Positions 33,475 to 44,535 are shown, counted from the first letter of the stretch. The stretch: DNA of 53,734 nt from Rhizopus sp. PT2906 (GCA_025529335.1 JAMYHX010000291.1:1-53734), one strand, 5' to 3'. The notes: a model not told the origin generated them from the letters alone. Made by a program: numbers and translations.

Positions 33475-34638
33475 TTACACATTAGCTTCAGGGTTTGGTT
33501 CAGAACGAATAATCTTTTCCATTTGCTTTGCTCTAAAATAATCTGCTATTGAACGTATAATGATAAACCAGCCAATGATCATAAGCAAGTATGCAATGAT
33601 ATCTGCATCCATGCCATCAAGCTGATTCTCGTTATTTTTGTTGTCTTGGGATTCATCATTACTACTATAGTAATAATCATCATCCTCTAATGTGCCTCCT
33701 ATATCAAATAGATTAATATCCCTTGTTACTTAAAATTGTGTAACTTACGACTTCGAATATAAAATCCTGTTTGAACAAGTGAGACGCCAAGACCTGCTCG
33801 TGATCCTTGCTGCGAAATAAAAGAAGATGAGTAATTATTCTTTAGTCTCTATCTTTTGGTTACCTTGGATGCATGGGATGTGTGTAATAGATAAGTGAGC
33901 ATGAATCCAACGAATTGAAAGCTTGCGGATACTTTAGACAAATGCGTGTGAGTTTTCACTAAGTACATATAAATATCTTTCCTTACTCAACAAGTTCCAG
34001 AAGAAAGCAAATATATTTCCTACTGGCATTCCTTCCACTAGCACAATATCACCCATTCCGGCTGGTGCAATGATTGTTGTTTGCCAATAAGGTGGAGTTG
34101 CATCTGCTGCTGCTTCTTCATACGTCTAGTCATGATGTTAGTTTATATATTTTCTTTAAAAATTAGGGCTGACTTACAGGAGGCGTTTCTTCTAATTTTT
34201 TACTATCAGATTCTGGTTTGGCTGAGATATTGGAAAAGACACCATCTGTTGATACGGGTAATATGGCTGGACCATTTGTATGCAGTGATGAAGAAGAAGG
34301 TTGTGGCATTGGTATTGATATGTGGCTACTATTGTTATTATTGTTGTTATCATTATTGCTGCGAAGTAGTCTATCGGTCACAGCTGAATGCTCTTCTTCT
34401 TCCTCATCAAATGTTTCTCCAAAGGTATCTTGTAAGTCATTTAATTGTTGTGTTTGTGCAGAACGTTGTTGCGAAGGCTGTGTTGAATTGTTGTTATTAT
34501 TAGTACTACTACTACTACTACCACTACTAGTAGCAACAAAGTTCTCATCTTCGTCATGAGAAGTAAGCTATATTTAACTATGAGTTATTTTCTGTTATTA
34601 TTATTTATTGTCCTTACTTTTTGGTATCGAGTCGTCAT
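33475..34638 (-). CDS. BSD2: BSD2/NDFIP-type adaptor for Nedd4/Rsp5 ubiquitin ligase
   Basis: Six exons: 34618-34638, 34178-34567, 33987-34125, 33864-33931, 33749-33809 and 33475-33698; 300 residues, phases closed. The N-terminal half is cytosolic, Ser/Asn/Gln-rich and acidic. It ends in 'PPTYEEA', a PY motif, with a second one, 'PPYW', soon after. Three hydrophobic segments follow: 'NIFAFFWNLLISASFQFVGF', 'GLGVSLVQTGFY' and 'IIAYLLMIIGWFIIIRS', as in NDFIP1/2 and yeast Bsd2 ('SFQFVGFMLTYLLHTSHASK'). PY motifs recruit HECT-type ligases to membrane cargo in Golgi and endosomes, sending metal transporters and other proteins to the vacuole. The first PY motif is assembled across an exon junction. 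Confidence 0.9.
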
Positions 34639-34820
34639 TCTGGCTGTAGATTAATAAAATAAAATAATAAAAAAAATAGAAAAAAAAGAAACAAGTTTAT
34701 TTAATAAGCTTTTGTAACAATTGCTTGCTTTAAAAATAATCCTTTTATGGTAACTCCTTGGTCTCTGTTCTACTTAACCCATTACTATTGACGTACTTGA
34801 TATAAGTCATTATAATACTT

Positions 34821-35056
34821 TATAATCTTACAGTAGAGCATACATTCTATGTTCCTCTAACGCATCTGATAGGAATGACTTATAATAATAACAATAACTA
34901 GAGTAGCTACTAGCATAACAATAATAATACAAGCATAAATTATGTCAATATAAACAGCAGCCATAGATTATCTGTCCAAGTAAACTCTCTTCTTAATAAA
35001 GAATCTAATTCACAAGTCATCCACTTAGCTGCCTTTTTTACAATAACAAAGCTGAA
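34821..35056 (-). repeat. Repeat R1, copy b (left inverted end)
   Basis: Reverse complement matches 18317-18597 and 36205-36441. Outer end TATAATCTTACAGTAGAGCA; inner end near GCTGAA. Confidence 0.8.
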
Positions 35057-35094
35057 TGAAAAAAAAAACTTTCATCAAAGTCCTTTTGATATAA

Positions 35095-35301
35095 CAATTT
35101 GAACGTGCTAAAAGTACTGGGTTTGCTGTTTCAAAAGGCGACAGTAAATACAATGACCCTAACATAAGCCCATATACTGTATTTAGTTGCATTCATGGAA
35201 AAAGCTACCGAGTGTTGGGCAAAAATCAAGCTAAAAGTGCCCAAGGCATCATTAATAAAGAGAAAATTTTGGCTGATCGTAGAAGAAGCAACTAGAAGTG
35301 G
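35095..35301 (+). pseudogene. FAR1-type DNA-binding domain fragment (MULE transposase N-terminus)
   Basis: The frame reads 'QFERAKSTGFAVSKGDSKY', then 'YTVFSCIHGKSYR' and a basic tail 'LADRRRSN' before a stop. 'A-x-x-x-G-F-x-V-x-x-x-x-S' followed by 'x-F-x-C-x-x-x-G' is the FAR1/WRKY-GCM1 pattern of Mutator-like transposases. Only this domain is left. Confidence 0.5.
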
Positions 35302-35324
35302 CTTTTGTGTTCACATTGATTTAA

Positions 35325-36175
35325 AAAAAAATACAATAGTAAGCGAGTCTTGCGATAAAAGCAAAAGGATTGAATGCATTATTAAGTAAATCTGTATCTG
35401 AAAAATCCTGGCTGTTTGAGCCTGCAACTTCATCGTTTACTGCTTCCTTGTAGATCGTGATGTATGATACAGTTGGAAGTAAAGTAGTCTCAATACGGGC
35501 CGTCAAGATTATTATCATTGACATCAGTGTGTCAGCGAGAGATAATTGCATTAAATGCTAAAAATAAAAAGTAAACCAAAAAAGAGATGAGCCACCGCTG
35601 TGTCTCATGAGTATTAATATTACCTTTCAAAGTTAACATCGATCTGAATGCATGCATCAAGACATCATCGACTTTGCTGAACCAAGGTAGTTCTCCCCCA
35701 AGTGATTTTTTCATATGTGTAATAGTCATTGACGTGGCGAACAATATATACTTCGAAGGAGAAACCTATAAGGCAGAAAATACATATTAGCAAACAGCAA
35801 ATTACGGAATAAAAAACTAATGAAAAACTATCCAATGGGCTATTTGTTTGTTACATACCGTGTATCAAGATACCAAAAGTCACTAGCGTGTTGGGGACAC
35901 TTGATATTCTCATTCTTTTATGTAATTGTCCTTTGGCTGTTTCAAGAACTCTTACTCTTGTTGCATTGACAATAGATTTTGTTACAGAGGGGGCCTTAAC
36001 TTCTCCATTTCCGATTTCATATTCTTGACCGTTTGATAATTTAGCGCTAAAAATCATATCTGGTAGAAGTGAAATACTACTTGGTGAATTGGCGCTTGCT
36101 GTCAAAGAGGTTTTATCCCTAACGATTTTGATTAGCAATGAATAAAGTTGCATTATAAATAACCTCATCACATCA
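35325..36175 (-). pseudogene. Decayed member of a Mucorales 'EVK-motif' family (PD-(D/E)XK-like?)
   Basis: The first piece (35870-36171) reads 'LPDMIFSAKLSNGQEYE', then 'GNGEVKAPSV', 'VRVLETAKGQLHKRM' and 'TLVTFGILIH'. After an intron-like gap come 'SPSKYILFATSMTITHMKK' and, after another, a hydrophobic stretch and 'FSDTDLLNNAFNPF'. The spacing of Asp with 'GEVK' resembles a PD-(D/E)XK nuclease core, and I recall this arrangement from multicopy Mucorales proteins. There is no intact start and several frame changes. It lies inside the R1-bounded unit. Confidence 0.4.
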
Positions 36176-36204
36176 AACGAACATCACTGTGAGAGGACCA
36201 TGTT

Positions 36205-36441
36205 ATATTTAGCATCATTATTGTAAAAAGGCTATCAAGTCGATGGCTTGCGAATTACATTCTTTATTAAGAAGAGCTGAATATGATTAAAATAAGACGC
36301 GTGTACGTTTTATAGGGTGAGAATCTATTACTGCTATTTATATTAATGTTGTCAATGTGAATATTGTCGTCAGTATGCTTATTCCTTTCAGATGCGATAG
36401 AGGAATGTAAAGTAGAATGTATGCTCTATTGTAAGGTTATA
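36205..36441 (+). repeat. Repeat R1, copy c (right inverted end)
   Basis: Matches 18317-18597 in the same orientation and 34821-35056 in reverse. Shared core CATTCTTTATTAAGAAGAGC and end AGAATGTATGCTCTATTGTA. Confidence 0.8.
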
Positions 36442-37372
36442 AAGGCAAATAAACTTGAACAGAAATGACATATATAGTCTTTTCTTTTTGTTACATAATG
36501 TCATAACTGTATTTCTATAAGTTTAAAGGTCTGCTTTCAGTCGGGAGATTAAGAAAAGAAAGGGCTTATAAAAAGATGACAAGCATACGCTCAAGTGCTA
36601 TTTTACTCCTTTTTTTTTTTTGCAAAGACATAACATTGACGCATTTGTTGTCACCAATATCTTGTTTAGCTTTTTTTTTTTAAAAAAAAAAAGCATTTCT
36701 AAATATCTCAACTCATTTCTTGGTAATGATTTCCATTTGAACAAAAGTAATGAAACAAGCAAGTACTTGACGTCATAGCATCAACGTCTAGCTCGCTTTT
36801 CTTTGCTCTCCTTCAATGTGTGAATGAGGATCTGACAAAAAAAAAGAACTTCCTATGAAAAACATAATATCTTTACTAAAATATATATTAACCTCGCTAA
36901 ATGTTTGGTGCAAAGTCAATAAGCTCAAGTTTTCCTAATCTGATGGGCTTTTTGGCTCATTGCTTGCCAGCCAATACATTTAATAAAGGTCTTGCTGTCA
37001 ATAATTGTCAACTGTATAAACACAAGGAAACGTTTAACTAGTGTATAACAGCTCTGCACCGTCCAAGGTCTGACCTTTTGAATAGAAATAAAGCATAATC
37101 CTCTTTCATAGTTATATGTATTAAATGCTAATATATTACACCTTTAGAAATTATTGGCACACAATATAAGATCAATAGCAACTATACTCTAGTTAATTAT
37201 CAACGAGAAAATTATTCAAGATAACCTTGTTTGAATTGCATGAAATATGTAAGGTTACCTTATGAACTCATACCCACTCAGATCATTTAACTAAGCTTGT
37301 ATCAAAATTTAGTGTGTAGTATTGACCTTTGGTAAATGACAGCCAATGATAGCCAATCATTGCTTCAATTTT

Positions 37373-37411
<39 letters not shown>

Positions 37412-37423
37412 AAACATTTGGAA
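36442..37423. other. Intergenic region with microsatellite
   Basis: AT-rich, with runs of T and A near 36610 and 36670-36692 and a (TC)n microsatellite at about 37374-37408 just upstream of the phosphatase start. No gene seen. Confidence 0.5.
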
Positions 37424-38293
37424 ATGACAGAAAATAACAAAGATCAAGAAACATCAACAACAACAATAACGACAACAACCATAGTTCCTAAGCCTTTAAC
37501 AGATGCCAACTGGTCTGCATTAGATTCATTTCAAATACAGGACGATAATGACTTTGAAGAAGCACTGATACCGCCAGAAAACTTCAACATGGTTTGTGAA
37601 CACATTTATCGTTCATCATTTCCAAAAAAGAAGCATTATAAATTCTTGGAAAAGTTAAAACTAAAAAGTGTCTTGTAAATATCATTTAAACACAAATGAA
37701 GCAAGTAAACTCATTTCGTTAGAACACTCATTCTAGAAGAATATCCGGAACAAAATATGAAATTTTTACAAGAACATAATATCAAATTTCTACAGTTTGG
37801 TATTGCAGGAAACAAGGTATAATCCTCTTTTTTTTGTTTGTTTGCTATGGTTACTAATTGATATTTGCTATAGGAACCATTTGTACAAAGTAAGTTCTTT
37901 TTATCTATCAAAACCACTTTATCCCCTTCTCACATTTCATTATATAGTACCTGAAGATAAAATAAGCGCAGCATTAGCAGCCCTATTAGATAAAAGAAAC
38001 CATCCGATTCTCATCCATTGCAATAAGGGAAAGGTACTGTCAATATACAGAGAGAGAAAAAGGATATCTCATCACTATTCTAGCATCGTACTGGTTGCCT
38101 AGTGGGTTGTTTACGAAAACTACAAAATTGGAGCCATACATCAATATTTGATGAATATAGAAGATTCTCTCACCCAAAATCAAGATCAATGGACCAGCAA
38201 TTCATTGAGCTATATGATCCAAATCAAGTATGGCCACTCGTCGATAGACGTTATTTACCTAATTGGCCTACTCTTGCTGATCCCTTTGATTGA
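37424..38293 (+). CDS. SIW14: SIW14/OCA-family atypical dual-specificity phosphatase
   Basis: Five exons: 37424-37674, 37723-37816, 37874-37889 (16 nt), 37948-38033 and 38084-38293; 218 residues. Family marks are 'PPENFNMVCEHIYRSSFP', 'LKSVLTLILEEYPEQN', 'HNIKFLQFGIAGNKEPFVQI' and the P-loop 'IHCNKGKHRTG' (C-x5-R), then 'LRKLQNWS' and 'EYRRFSHPKSRSMDQQFIELYD'. Siw14-type enzymes cut the beta-phosphate of inositol pyrophosphates (5-InsP7) in the cytosol, affecting phosphate and stress signalling. The intron before the last exon splits the P-loop between Lys and His. The ATG at 37424 is chosen over an upstream in-frame ATG at 37346 because the upstream part is only the (TC)n microsatellite. Confidence 0.93.
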
Positions 38294-40240
38294 TGAAGCG
38301 TCTAGAAAGTTTTTTTTTTCTCTTTCTTTCTCTTTCATTAATGAGCTCTGTATAATAAATGAGCTATCGTATCCTTGAGGTTACATCTAGATCTGCTTCA
38401 TTTAATTTTATATAAGCTAATTAAACGCAGATTCATCTGCTAAACCATTGTTCTCCTTCTTCTCTTTAGTATGTATGTATTTAATCTAACTTAAAATAGT
38501 TAATCTGGACTATAAGCATGCTCACAAGCTGCCTACCTATCCAAACCTAACAAACTTCGTAAAAGAATTAGGGGTGAAGCTTTATAGTTTATTCCATACA
38601 TCTTTTGACTTTATGCACTGCTTGACAATAATTATAACAAGTTGGTTTATCAAATAGCCGATGAAAGCTTGTTTCCTATTTATGCCAGCAGATTGAACGG
38701 AATGGGGGTAAAGCACCCAGTTTCATTCTTTGACTGCCATTCAAACAAAAAACAAGTGTTGACTAGTACAGCAAAGGTCTGATTATTTTTTCAACCACAC
38801 TTTCAATCATCCCATTTTAGGTTAAAGCTCTGTAATGAAAGGTGAATGTGCATACAGCTGCATCTGAAGATGATTTGCACATTGTCTTGGAAAAGAATAA
38901 TGGCTTCATGCTTGGGTTATAAAGAAAAGAAGCCATAGGCTACAGCTATGGGAGATCCTCTAGAATAATAATGAGAGTACAACGTCAAGACTATTTTACA
39001 TTCTTAGTAATGCACATAATTGATGCTATCGTCAACTCATCTCGCTCACATAAAGGCAATGGATAATAAAAGCGCGTCATTTATTAACCAACTTTTTCAT
39101 TTACATTTATTCATAATAAAAGCGTACTCCTTTCAGTTCTCAAGACAATAAAGTCTTGATTAATAGGACCAACCACAGAAAGATAAGAGTACATATGATT
39201 CCAAAAAAGGTATACATTGAATGTCAATGGTATATATACCTTGTAAAAAGTGGTGATGTGCCAAGACTGAACTTATACATTTGAAAAAACTAGAAAGTAC
39301 AAGCTGAACAGCCCCAGGCAAGTCTGGATTGACAGACTGCCAACAGGTAGCTATCAATGGGCCCCCAACCTCGTCTACCAGTCGTCTTGCAAGCTCAGAA
39401 GATGGTCTTGACTCACCAAACTACTCAAAATAGCTTTTGGTTCGATACCGCCTAGTAACAGCATAAACATTTATTCGAGTAGCCACACTTAGAGAGCATT
39501 TCTCTGTTCACGGATAACGGGCGAGCGGTTCGTCGGTCACACAAGTGTAGCCAGCCCAGGAATCTGCAAGTCATTTGAATCACCAACATGACCGTACTAG
39601 GGTTACAGCGTGAACAGAGAGCGTGTCCAGTCCTCTAAAGGATGAACAGAGCCAATACCAAAGCATCTTTACAGGGAGAAAAAAAAGCGAGGAGTATCTG
39701 TAAAGAAAAAAAGAGATAGATCAGAAATACTCTAAAGGGTTGACCATCGGTCATTCAACGTATGGTATTTTATTGGCTAATGATGATTTAGTGATTAACC
39801 CTTATCAGATTCTTAAATGATGTTAGCTGGATTAGTTTCCATGAGTACCCTTTTGAAGGAAATGCCGATGTTGCCTGACAACAAAGAAGGCACAAATGTA
39901 TAACATAGGTGTGTTTATTGAAATAATATTCTGAAAGTAAGAAACCCGCAGTGTTTTAGTCTAACAAAAAAAAGGCAATACAAGCAGGTCCTTTGAGTCA
40001 TAAATAATGTTTCAATATCCATTCCTTTTACAATGCTCTTTTGCATAATGAGCCTGGAGGCACTCTTTGACATAGTCTTTATATTAATTTTATCATACAA
40101 GTTATAGAAAGATAGAAAATAAACATATCAACACGTTTCTTTATCATTGAGAGCGATTTGATCAGTTGCTTTATGTTTATTCTTCAAAATACAGTAAGAA
40201 CAGTAAATTTTATCACTGAGAAAAGTTAAATGTCTGTAAC
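38294..40240. other. Intergenic region, probable old repeats
   Basis: No gene supported. A GC-richer patch at about 39340-39660 contains the inverted pair TCTCTGTTCACG (about 39498) and CGTGAACAGAGA (about 39611), plus GGTTCGATACC at 39439-39449, similar to a tRNA B box. No cloverleaf fits. Confidence 0.45.
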
Positions 40241-40249
40241 CAAAAGTGA

Positions 40250-40450
40250 TTGTTCCTTTATGTCTAGAAATTTTGTCCTTTCGAAATAAGAAAAATATCA
40301 TGTATCTTAATGAAGATATAAAAGCGAACTATTTGGTGATGGATAAATGTACTATACATAAATCAAAACCGATGATGAGAAAAATCAAAATTCGTGGCTA
40401 TAAGCTGATGCGTCTGCCTCCATATTCGCCTGAATTGCTGAGGCATGTAA
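40250..40450 (+). mobile_element. Tc1/IS630-type transposase fragment (DDE region)
   Basis: The frame reads 'YLVMDKCTIHKSKPMMRKIK' then 'RGYKLMRLPPYSPEL'. This is the central Asp ('VMDxxxIHK') and the lead-in to the last acidic residue ('LPPYSPELNPIE') of Tc1/IS630 transposases. The NPIE part is lost. No terminal repeats identified. Confidence 0.65.
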
Positions 40451-41346
40451 TGCCACACCTGCTGAAATTCTATATAACTTTGCCAGTCATTCTAAACGAC
40501 AAAGCATTCAATGTTATAATAAAACTTCATTCTAAATGTTTTGAAGTCAAAAAACACATATCATTTTTAGGTCAATTTGATTTAACTTATTGTGACATCA
40601 AGCAGAACATTCATGAATCTGATAAAGTGTGCAGTAGTCGTACCTTTTGATATCGATTCTAAATTATCTTGCACACTGCTCTCGTTATTATCATCATCAT
40701 GCTCTGTAGCTGGTTCTTCTACAATAAACCCATCTATAGTATTTTTTTACCCCTTTGCTACTTTTCTTTTCTTGCTTGTAGATGCTTTGTTACTTTGAAG
40801 CTTCTCTTTTTTTTGGTGGTGGCTTTTTTATCGCTACATGAATGACACTAGATGCATACAGTCCGGTAACCAAAAAAAACCATTGATTTGTTGGTTAATA
40901 CTAAAATGTTTGTCGTTGAATTGTCGGTAAAGTACAGACTTTTTCCCCTAAGGAACATAAAACACTACTAAAGATATTATCGATGTATTCTATGTTCCTT
41001 ACAGTATCCACTGAAAACTCATACCTTATCCTTAGACATAGGGCAGATGAACTATACAAAAACTTTGAGGTGCTCGTCAATTTTATTTTCAGCACTATAT
41101 AAATACATGAGAGGAAAAGTGTGCGTCGTCTCTTGAACAACCCGCAAAATACATTTTTATGATTACAGTCTTTTTGATTAAAATTCCAGACTATATCATC
41201 TAGTGATTTGGTAGAATTACTAGTAAAATTAGGGTTTTGGCTGGCAAATCTGCAGCAAAGTTTCTTTCTGAAGAAACTGTAATTCAGAGAGGAACCACGA
41301 AAAAAAAAAAAAAAAAAAAAAGTTGAAATCTTTATTTACTTGAACA
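40451..41346. other. Intergenic region, no gene seen
   Basis: AT-rich. A 79-codon minus-strand frame (40901-41140) is not recognised. An A20-type run lies near 41301-41320. Confidence 0.4.
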
Positions 41347-41820
41347 TCAAACAATACAGTTATTTTTTATTGTTCCACGGACATACTTTTCTTTGCCGTC
41401 TTTCAAAGCTATTGTAGGTTTGATAAAATGAGAATATTCATCAAACAAAGGCGGTAACTTTTCTTCTTCTTCACTTGCTAAGCTTTCTTTGATGCGCTCC
41501 TAAATATACGATGCGATTGAAAGAAGTGGTTACTAATGTAAATTTTTACTGTCTCAAAATTATTACTTTAAAAGAGAGCATAGATTCTAAGAATGCTTTC
41601 ATGTCTGTTGTTGTTGACTCAAAGCTTGGAAGAGATACTTCACCGTGTTGAAAATATTTGTATGTTCCATCTACTGTGTCTAATCTCAACGAATTGAAAA
41701 AAATGAGTTTACCTAAAACAAGGTGTAACTAAGCGATTAGAAAAAGTTACATGATGTAAGCAAAATATATCTTCTACCAGCAATGATTATGCCTGTTGTA
41801 TTTAGGTTTTTAAGATAGAT
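41347..41820 (-). pseudogene. 5'-truncated member of the EVK-motif family (C-terminal part)
   Basis: Three exon-like pieces join in frame with GT-AG introns: 41778-41817, 41568-41712 and 41347-41499. They read 'NLNTTGIIIAGKLIFFNS', 'DTVDGTYKYFQHGEVSLPS', 'DMKAFLESMLSFKERIKES' and end 'GTIKNNCIV'. The 'T-x-G-I-I-I-x-G...V-S-L-P' layout resembles the C-terminal half of the family whose N-terminal half is seen at 35325-36175. No Met or splice acceptor precedes the first piece; a stop lies just upstream, so the 5' part is gone. Family link is tentative. Confidence 0.4.
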
Positions 41821-42059
41821 TTAAACAAAGTAAAAGTACGATGAGATTGTGTTGTATCTTTATTCAGAATAAAGTGAAGAGAAAAGAGATGATAGCACAA
41901 TCTATCATTATATATTAAGAAGCTGAGATATTTTTAAACTGCATTGACTACATTTGATTAAGGTGTGACAGATCTTATAGTAACATTGGGTTCAACTCTA
42001 AATATTGTATTTAAGCACTGAATAGTAGCGTGGATACTACAAGCAGCCCCATTGCAAGA

Positions 42060-43172
42060 GGACCCACCAGTTATACAACCGCGGATGGCCGTTGTGGACT
42101 TCATGGTGCAAGAAGCAACAGCCAGCGATCAACAATTTACAATATGAACTGAAGAACATCCTGAAGTTTTTAGTCCAACAGCAGCATTATTCATATCAAT
42201 ACTTGAATGTGATTCGTTCTTCAATTGGATCAGTATTCAAAACAGTTCACAAAGACAAGCCGTCTTCAGCATAACACCCATTGATTCTAGAACTTTTTTG
42301 CAGCAAAGAAAAGAGCTGAAGTTATTCTTCCCAAGAGACAGCAATTGGAAACATGGGACCTTGACATCCTCCTTCAATATATGGTGAAAAACTACAGCAA
42401 TAATGACACTTTATCGTTACCTCAACTGCAAGAAAAGGCGATCCTACTACGCTGTATAGCTACGACATGGAGACCTCGATCTAAAATTGGTACACTACAA
42501 GCACGAGACATTGAATTCAGCTATATAAATGAAGGAAGTTCAACAACGCAAATTGTTACTGGAATGACATTACGTATCCGTCAACCTAAAGAAAGCCGGT
42601 CAAAAGTAGCAAAACTTGGGATGATTAGCCTATCACACTTGTACCCAGTAAGAACCACGTTTGAGTTTGTGAAGAAGATCCTACGATTGCGATCAGAATT
42701 ACCAGCAGACAATACACTCTTTCTTACCAACCTTGCCCAACTAGAGAAGATAAAGACTATCAGCTCTGTAACAGTTGCGAACATTGTGAAGAGAAACATG
42801 AAGGCAGCAGGCATTAATACCAATATCTATGGTTCTCACACATTACGATCAGCAAGTAGCACCAAAGCTTTTCAACTTGGCACGGATATCCAAAAGATCA
42901 AACAACACGCCCATTGGAGCTTAGAAGCAAACACAGCTGAAAGGTTTTATCTCAAACTATCACACCAACAAGCGGATAGCACCACAATCAACGAATCAGC
43001 TTTTTCTTCTATTACGAAGAACAATACCACATCTGGAGTCCTCCCTTCGTCAACTTTAGCATTTATTTCTATCTCCCTTACAATTTTTTTTTTTTTTTTT
43101 TTTTTGCAATCAACAAAACACGCGTTAATTGAGCTGTTTATCAAACTGCCTATTCCAACAGTCAAGATGTAA
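42060..43172 (+). pseudogene. Tyrosine recombinase (DIRS/Crypton-like), decayed
   Basis: The N-terminal part (42080-42272) reads 'NRGWPLWTSWCKKQQP' and 'YLNVIRSSIGSVFKTVHKDK', the SAM-like core-binding region. A TAA at 42272-42274 and a frameshift near 42290-42300 follow. The catalytic part is open to 43172: 'CIATTWRPRSKIGTL' (first Arg), 'HTLRSASSTKA' (H-x-x-R), 'HAHWSLEANTAERFY' (H/W and Tyr). A run of about 20 T near 43086-43105 ruins the C-terminus. The domain set is that of retroelement or Crypton YRs, not of Starship captains as far as I can see. No reverse transcriptase lies nearby. Confidence 0.65.
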
Positions 43173-43995
43173 TATCTAATTTCTGTTGCAAAAAAAAAAC
43201 TAAACTTACATGTTGCATTGTTAAAAGTAATAACTTGAATAGATACAAAATGTTCAACCTTTTGTAATCCACCTAGATTCTTTTTGTGTTTATGGAAGTA
43301 GTACCGTATCCAGCGATGGGTGGCCTTGTCAAAACTTCTTCTTGACATGAAGGTGTTGGGTGCATTTACATTGACACTTGAGCCGAGACACTATTATGGT
43401 GCGTTTGCACATGTATAATGGTTCGTCAACATCATCTTTACGGCTGTTTATAAACTAGAAAATAGTGTATACCTAGTTAATGACAACTGCTGCTTCTTCA
43501 GTTGTCTGCTGTTACTTGTCCAAGCTCAGGTAAACAGCAAACTAAAAATCATCAAGCTTTGCTGACGTGAATAATTCATGTATTGATGTAAATTATATAT
43601 TAGCTGTATTGACGCTTTTGTCATAACGGCATATTCTGTTATGCTAGAAATATAATGCAAGTCCCAACAGTTACGCTAGCAATAGAGAATCAATATTAAA
43701 TTTCTCCATATTTCAAAATCTTACGTCCATGAAGTATTCCTTCCAATCAATGCTGTTGATGTTCTTATTGTAACGCATGATTTTTATTAAATTATATTCA
43801 TAAACATTTTTACTTATCTGTTTTGGATAAAATCGCCTAGTTGACGAAACGGCGACTGAGGATGTGGTTATAGGCCATCGGGCCGCACTTTTATTGCTAT
43901 AATTATATAAAAAAATATAATTCTGTTCGTCCTGTATACCTGAAAAGCTGCTAAGAGTTTTAGAGCAATTTAGGGCTGGGAAATGGCCACCAGGA

Positions 43996-44535
43996 CTAGT
44001 ACCAAGGGCAGGCACCCACCATATCCTCAGTCTCTGTTTCGCCAACTAGGCTATTGTGGGTCGTTCCTTCCACAATAGCCGTGTGGCTCTCTTCTAAAAC
44101 TCTCTTGCTTATCATTTGTCCTTGCTGTCTTCTGTTGGCTGGCCGTAAGTAATACTTTTCAAACGTGTCCGCGTTTAAACTCCAATTGGCATGAATTTTG
44201 ACCTCTCGAATGGAAGCACCTTGCTGGACTGCGTATATACTTGCTGCTGCTCTGATCAAGTGTGCTGTAAACTTGTCAGGATCGATCCCCGCAGCGGTTA
44301 AGCTATTTGTGGTCCATTGAGCAACTGTCTTGTCCTTGACTGAAGAAATTTTCGAAAAATCTTCATCCTCAATATAGGTGAGGAATAGAGTGTGATTGCT
44401 GGGTAGATGAGTTCTTCTTTCCTTAGTGCATTCAGCAAAGCACCAAACAGTCCTCACTGGGCAAACGATTTCCTCGTCAATGATTCCAAACTTGGGTTGT
44501 TTTGGACCCACAATTATTTTTTTGGAAAGTGACAT
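43996..44535 (-). pseudogene. Second tyrosine recombinase, C-terminal half
   Basis: An open frame of 179 codons has 'HLIRAAASIYAVQQGAS', 'KIHANWSLNADTFEKYYLRP' and 'VKDKTVAQWTTNSL', giving the H-x-x-R, H-x-x-W and Tyr positions of a YR. The N-terminal domain and first catalytic Arg region are missing, so it is 5'-truncated. It differs clearly in sequence and base composition from the plus-strand YR at 42060-43172 and faces it. Confidence 0.6.

Larger units (their letters stand above)
34821..36441. mobile_element. 1.6-kb unit bounded by long inverted repeats (MULE-like)
   Basis: Repeat R1 occurs in reverse orientation at 34821-35056 and forward at 36205-36441, so the unit has inverted ends of about 235 bp. 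Inside are a FAR1-type DNA-binding fragment (plus strand) and a decayed EVK-family gene (minus strand). Long terminal inverted repeats plus FAR1 suggest a Mutator-like element. I could not find a convincing 8-11 bp target duplication, and no transposase core is present. Confidence 0.55.

Noticed and set aside
39370..39455. tRNA gene at the GGTTCGATACC motif
   Set aside because: No acceptor, D-arm or anticodon arm pairing could be drawn around it.
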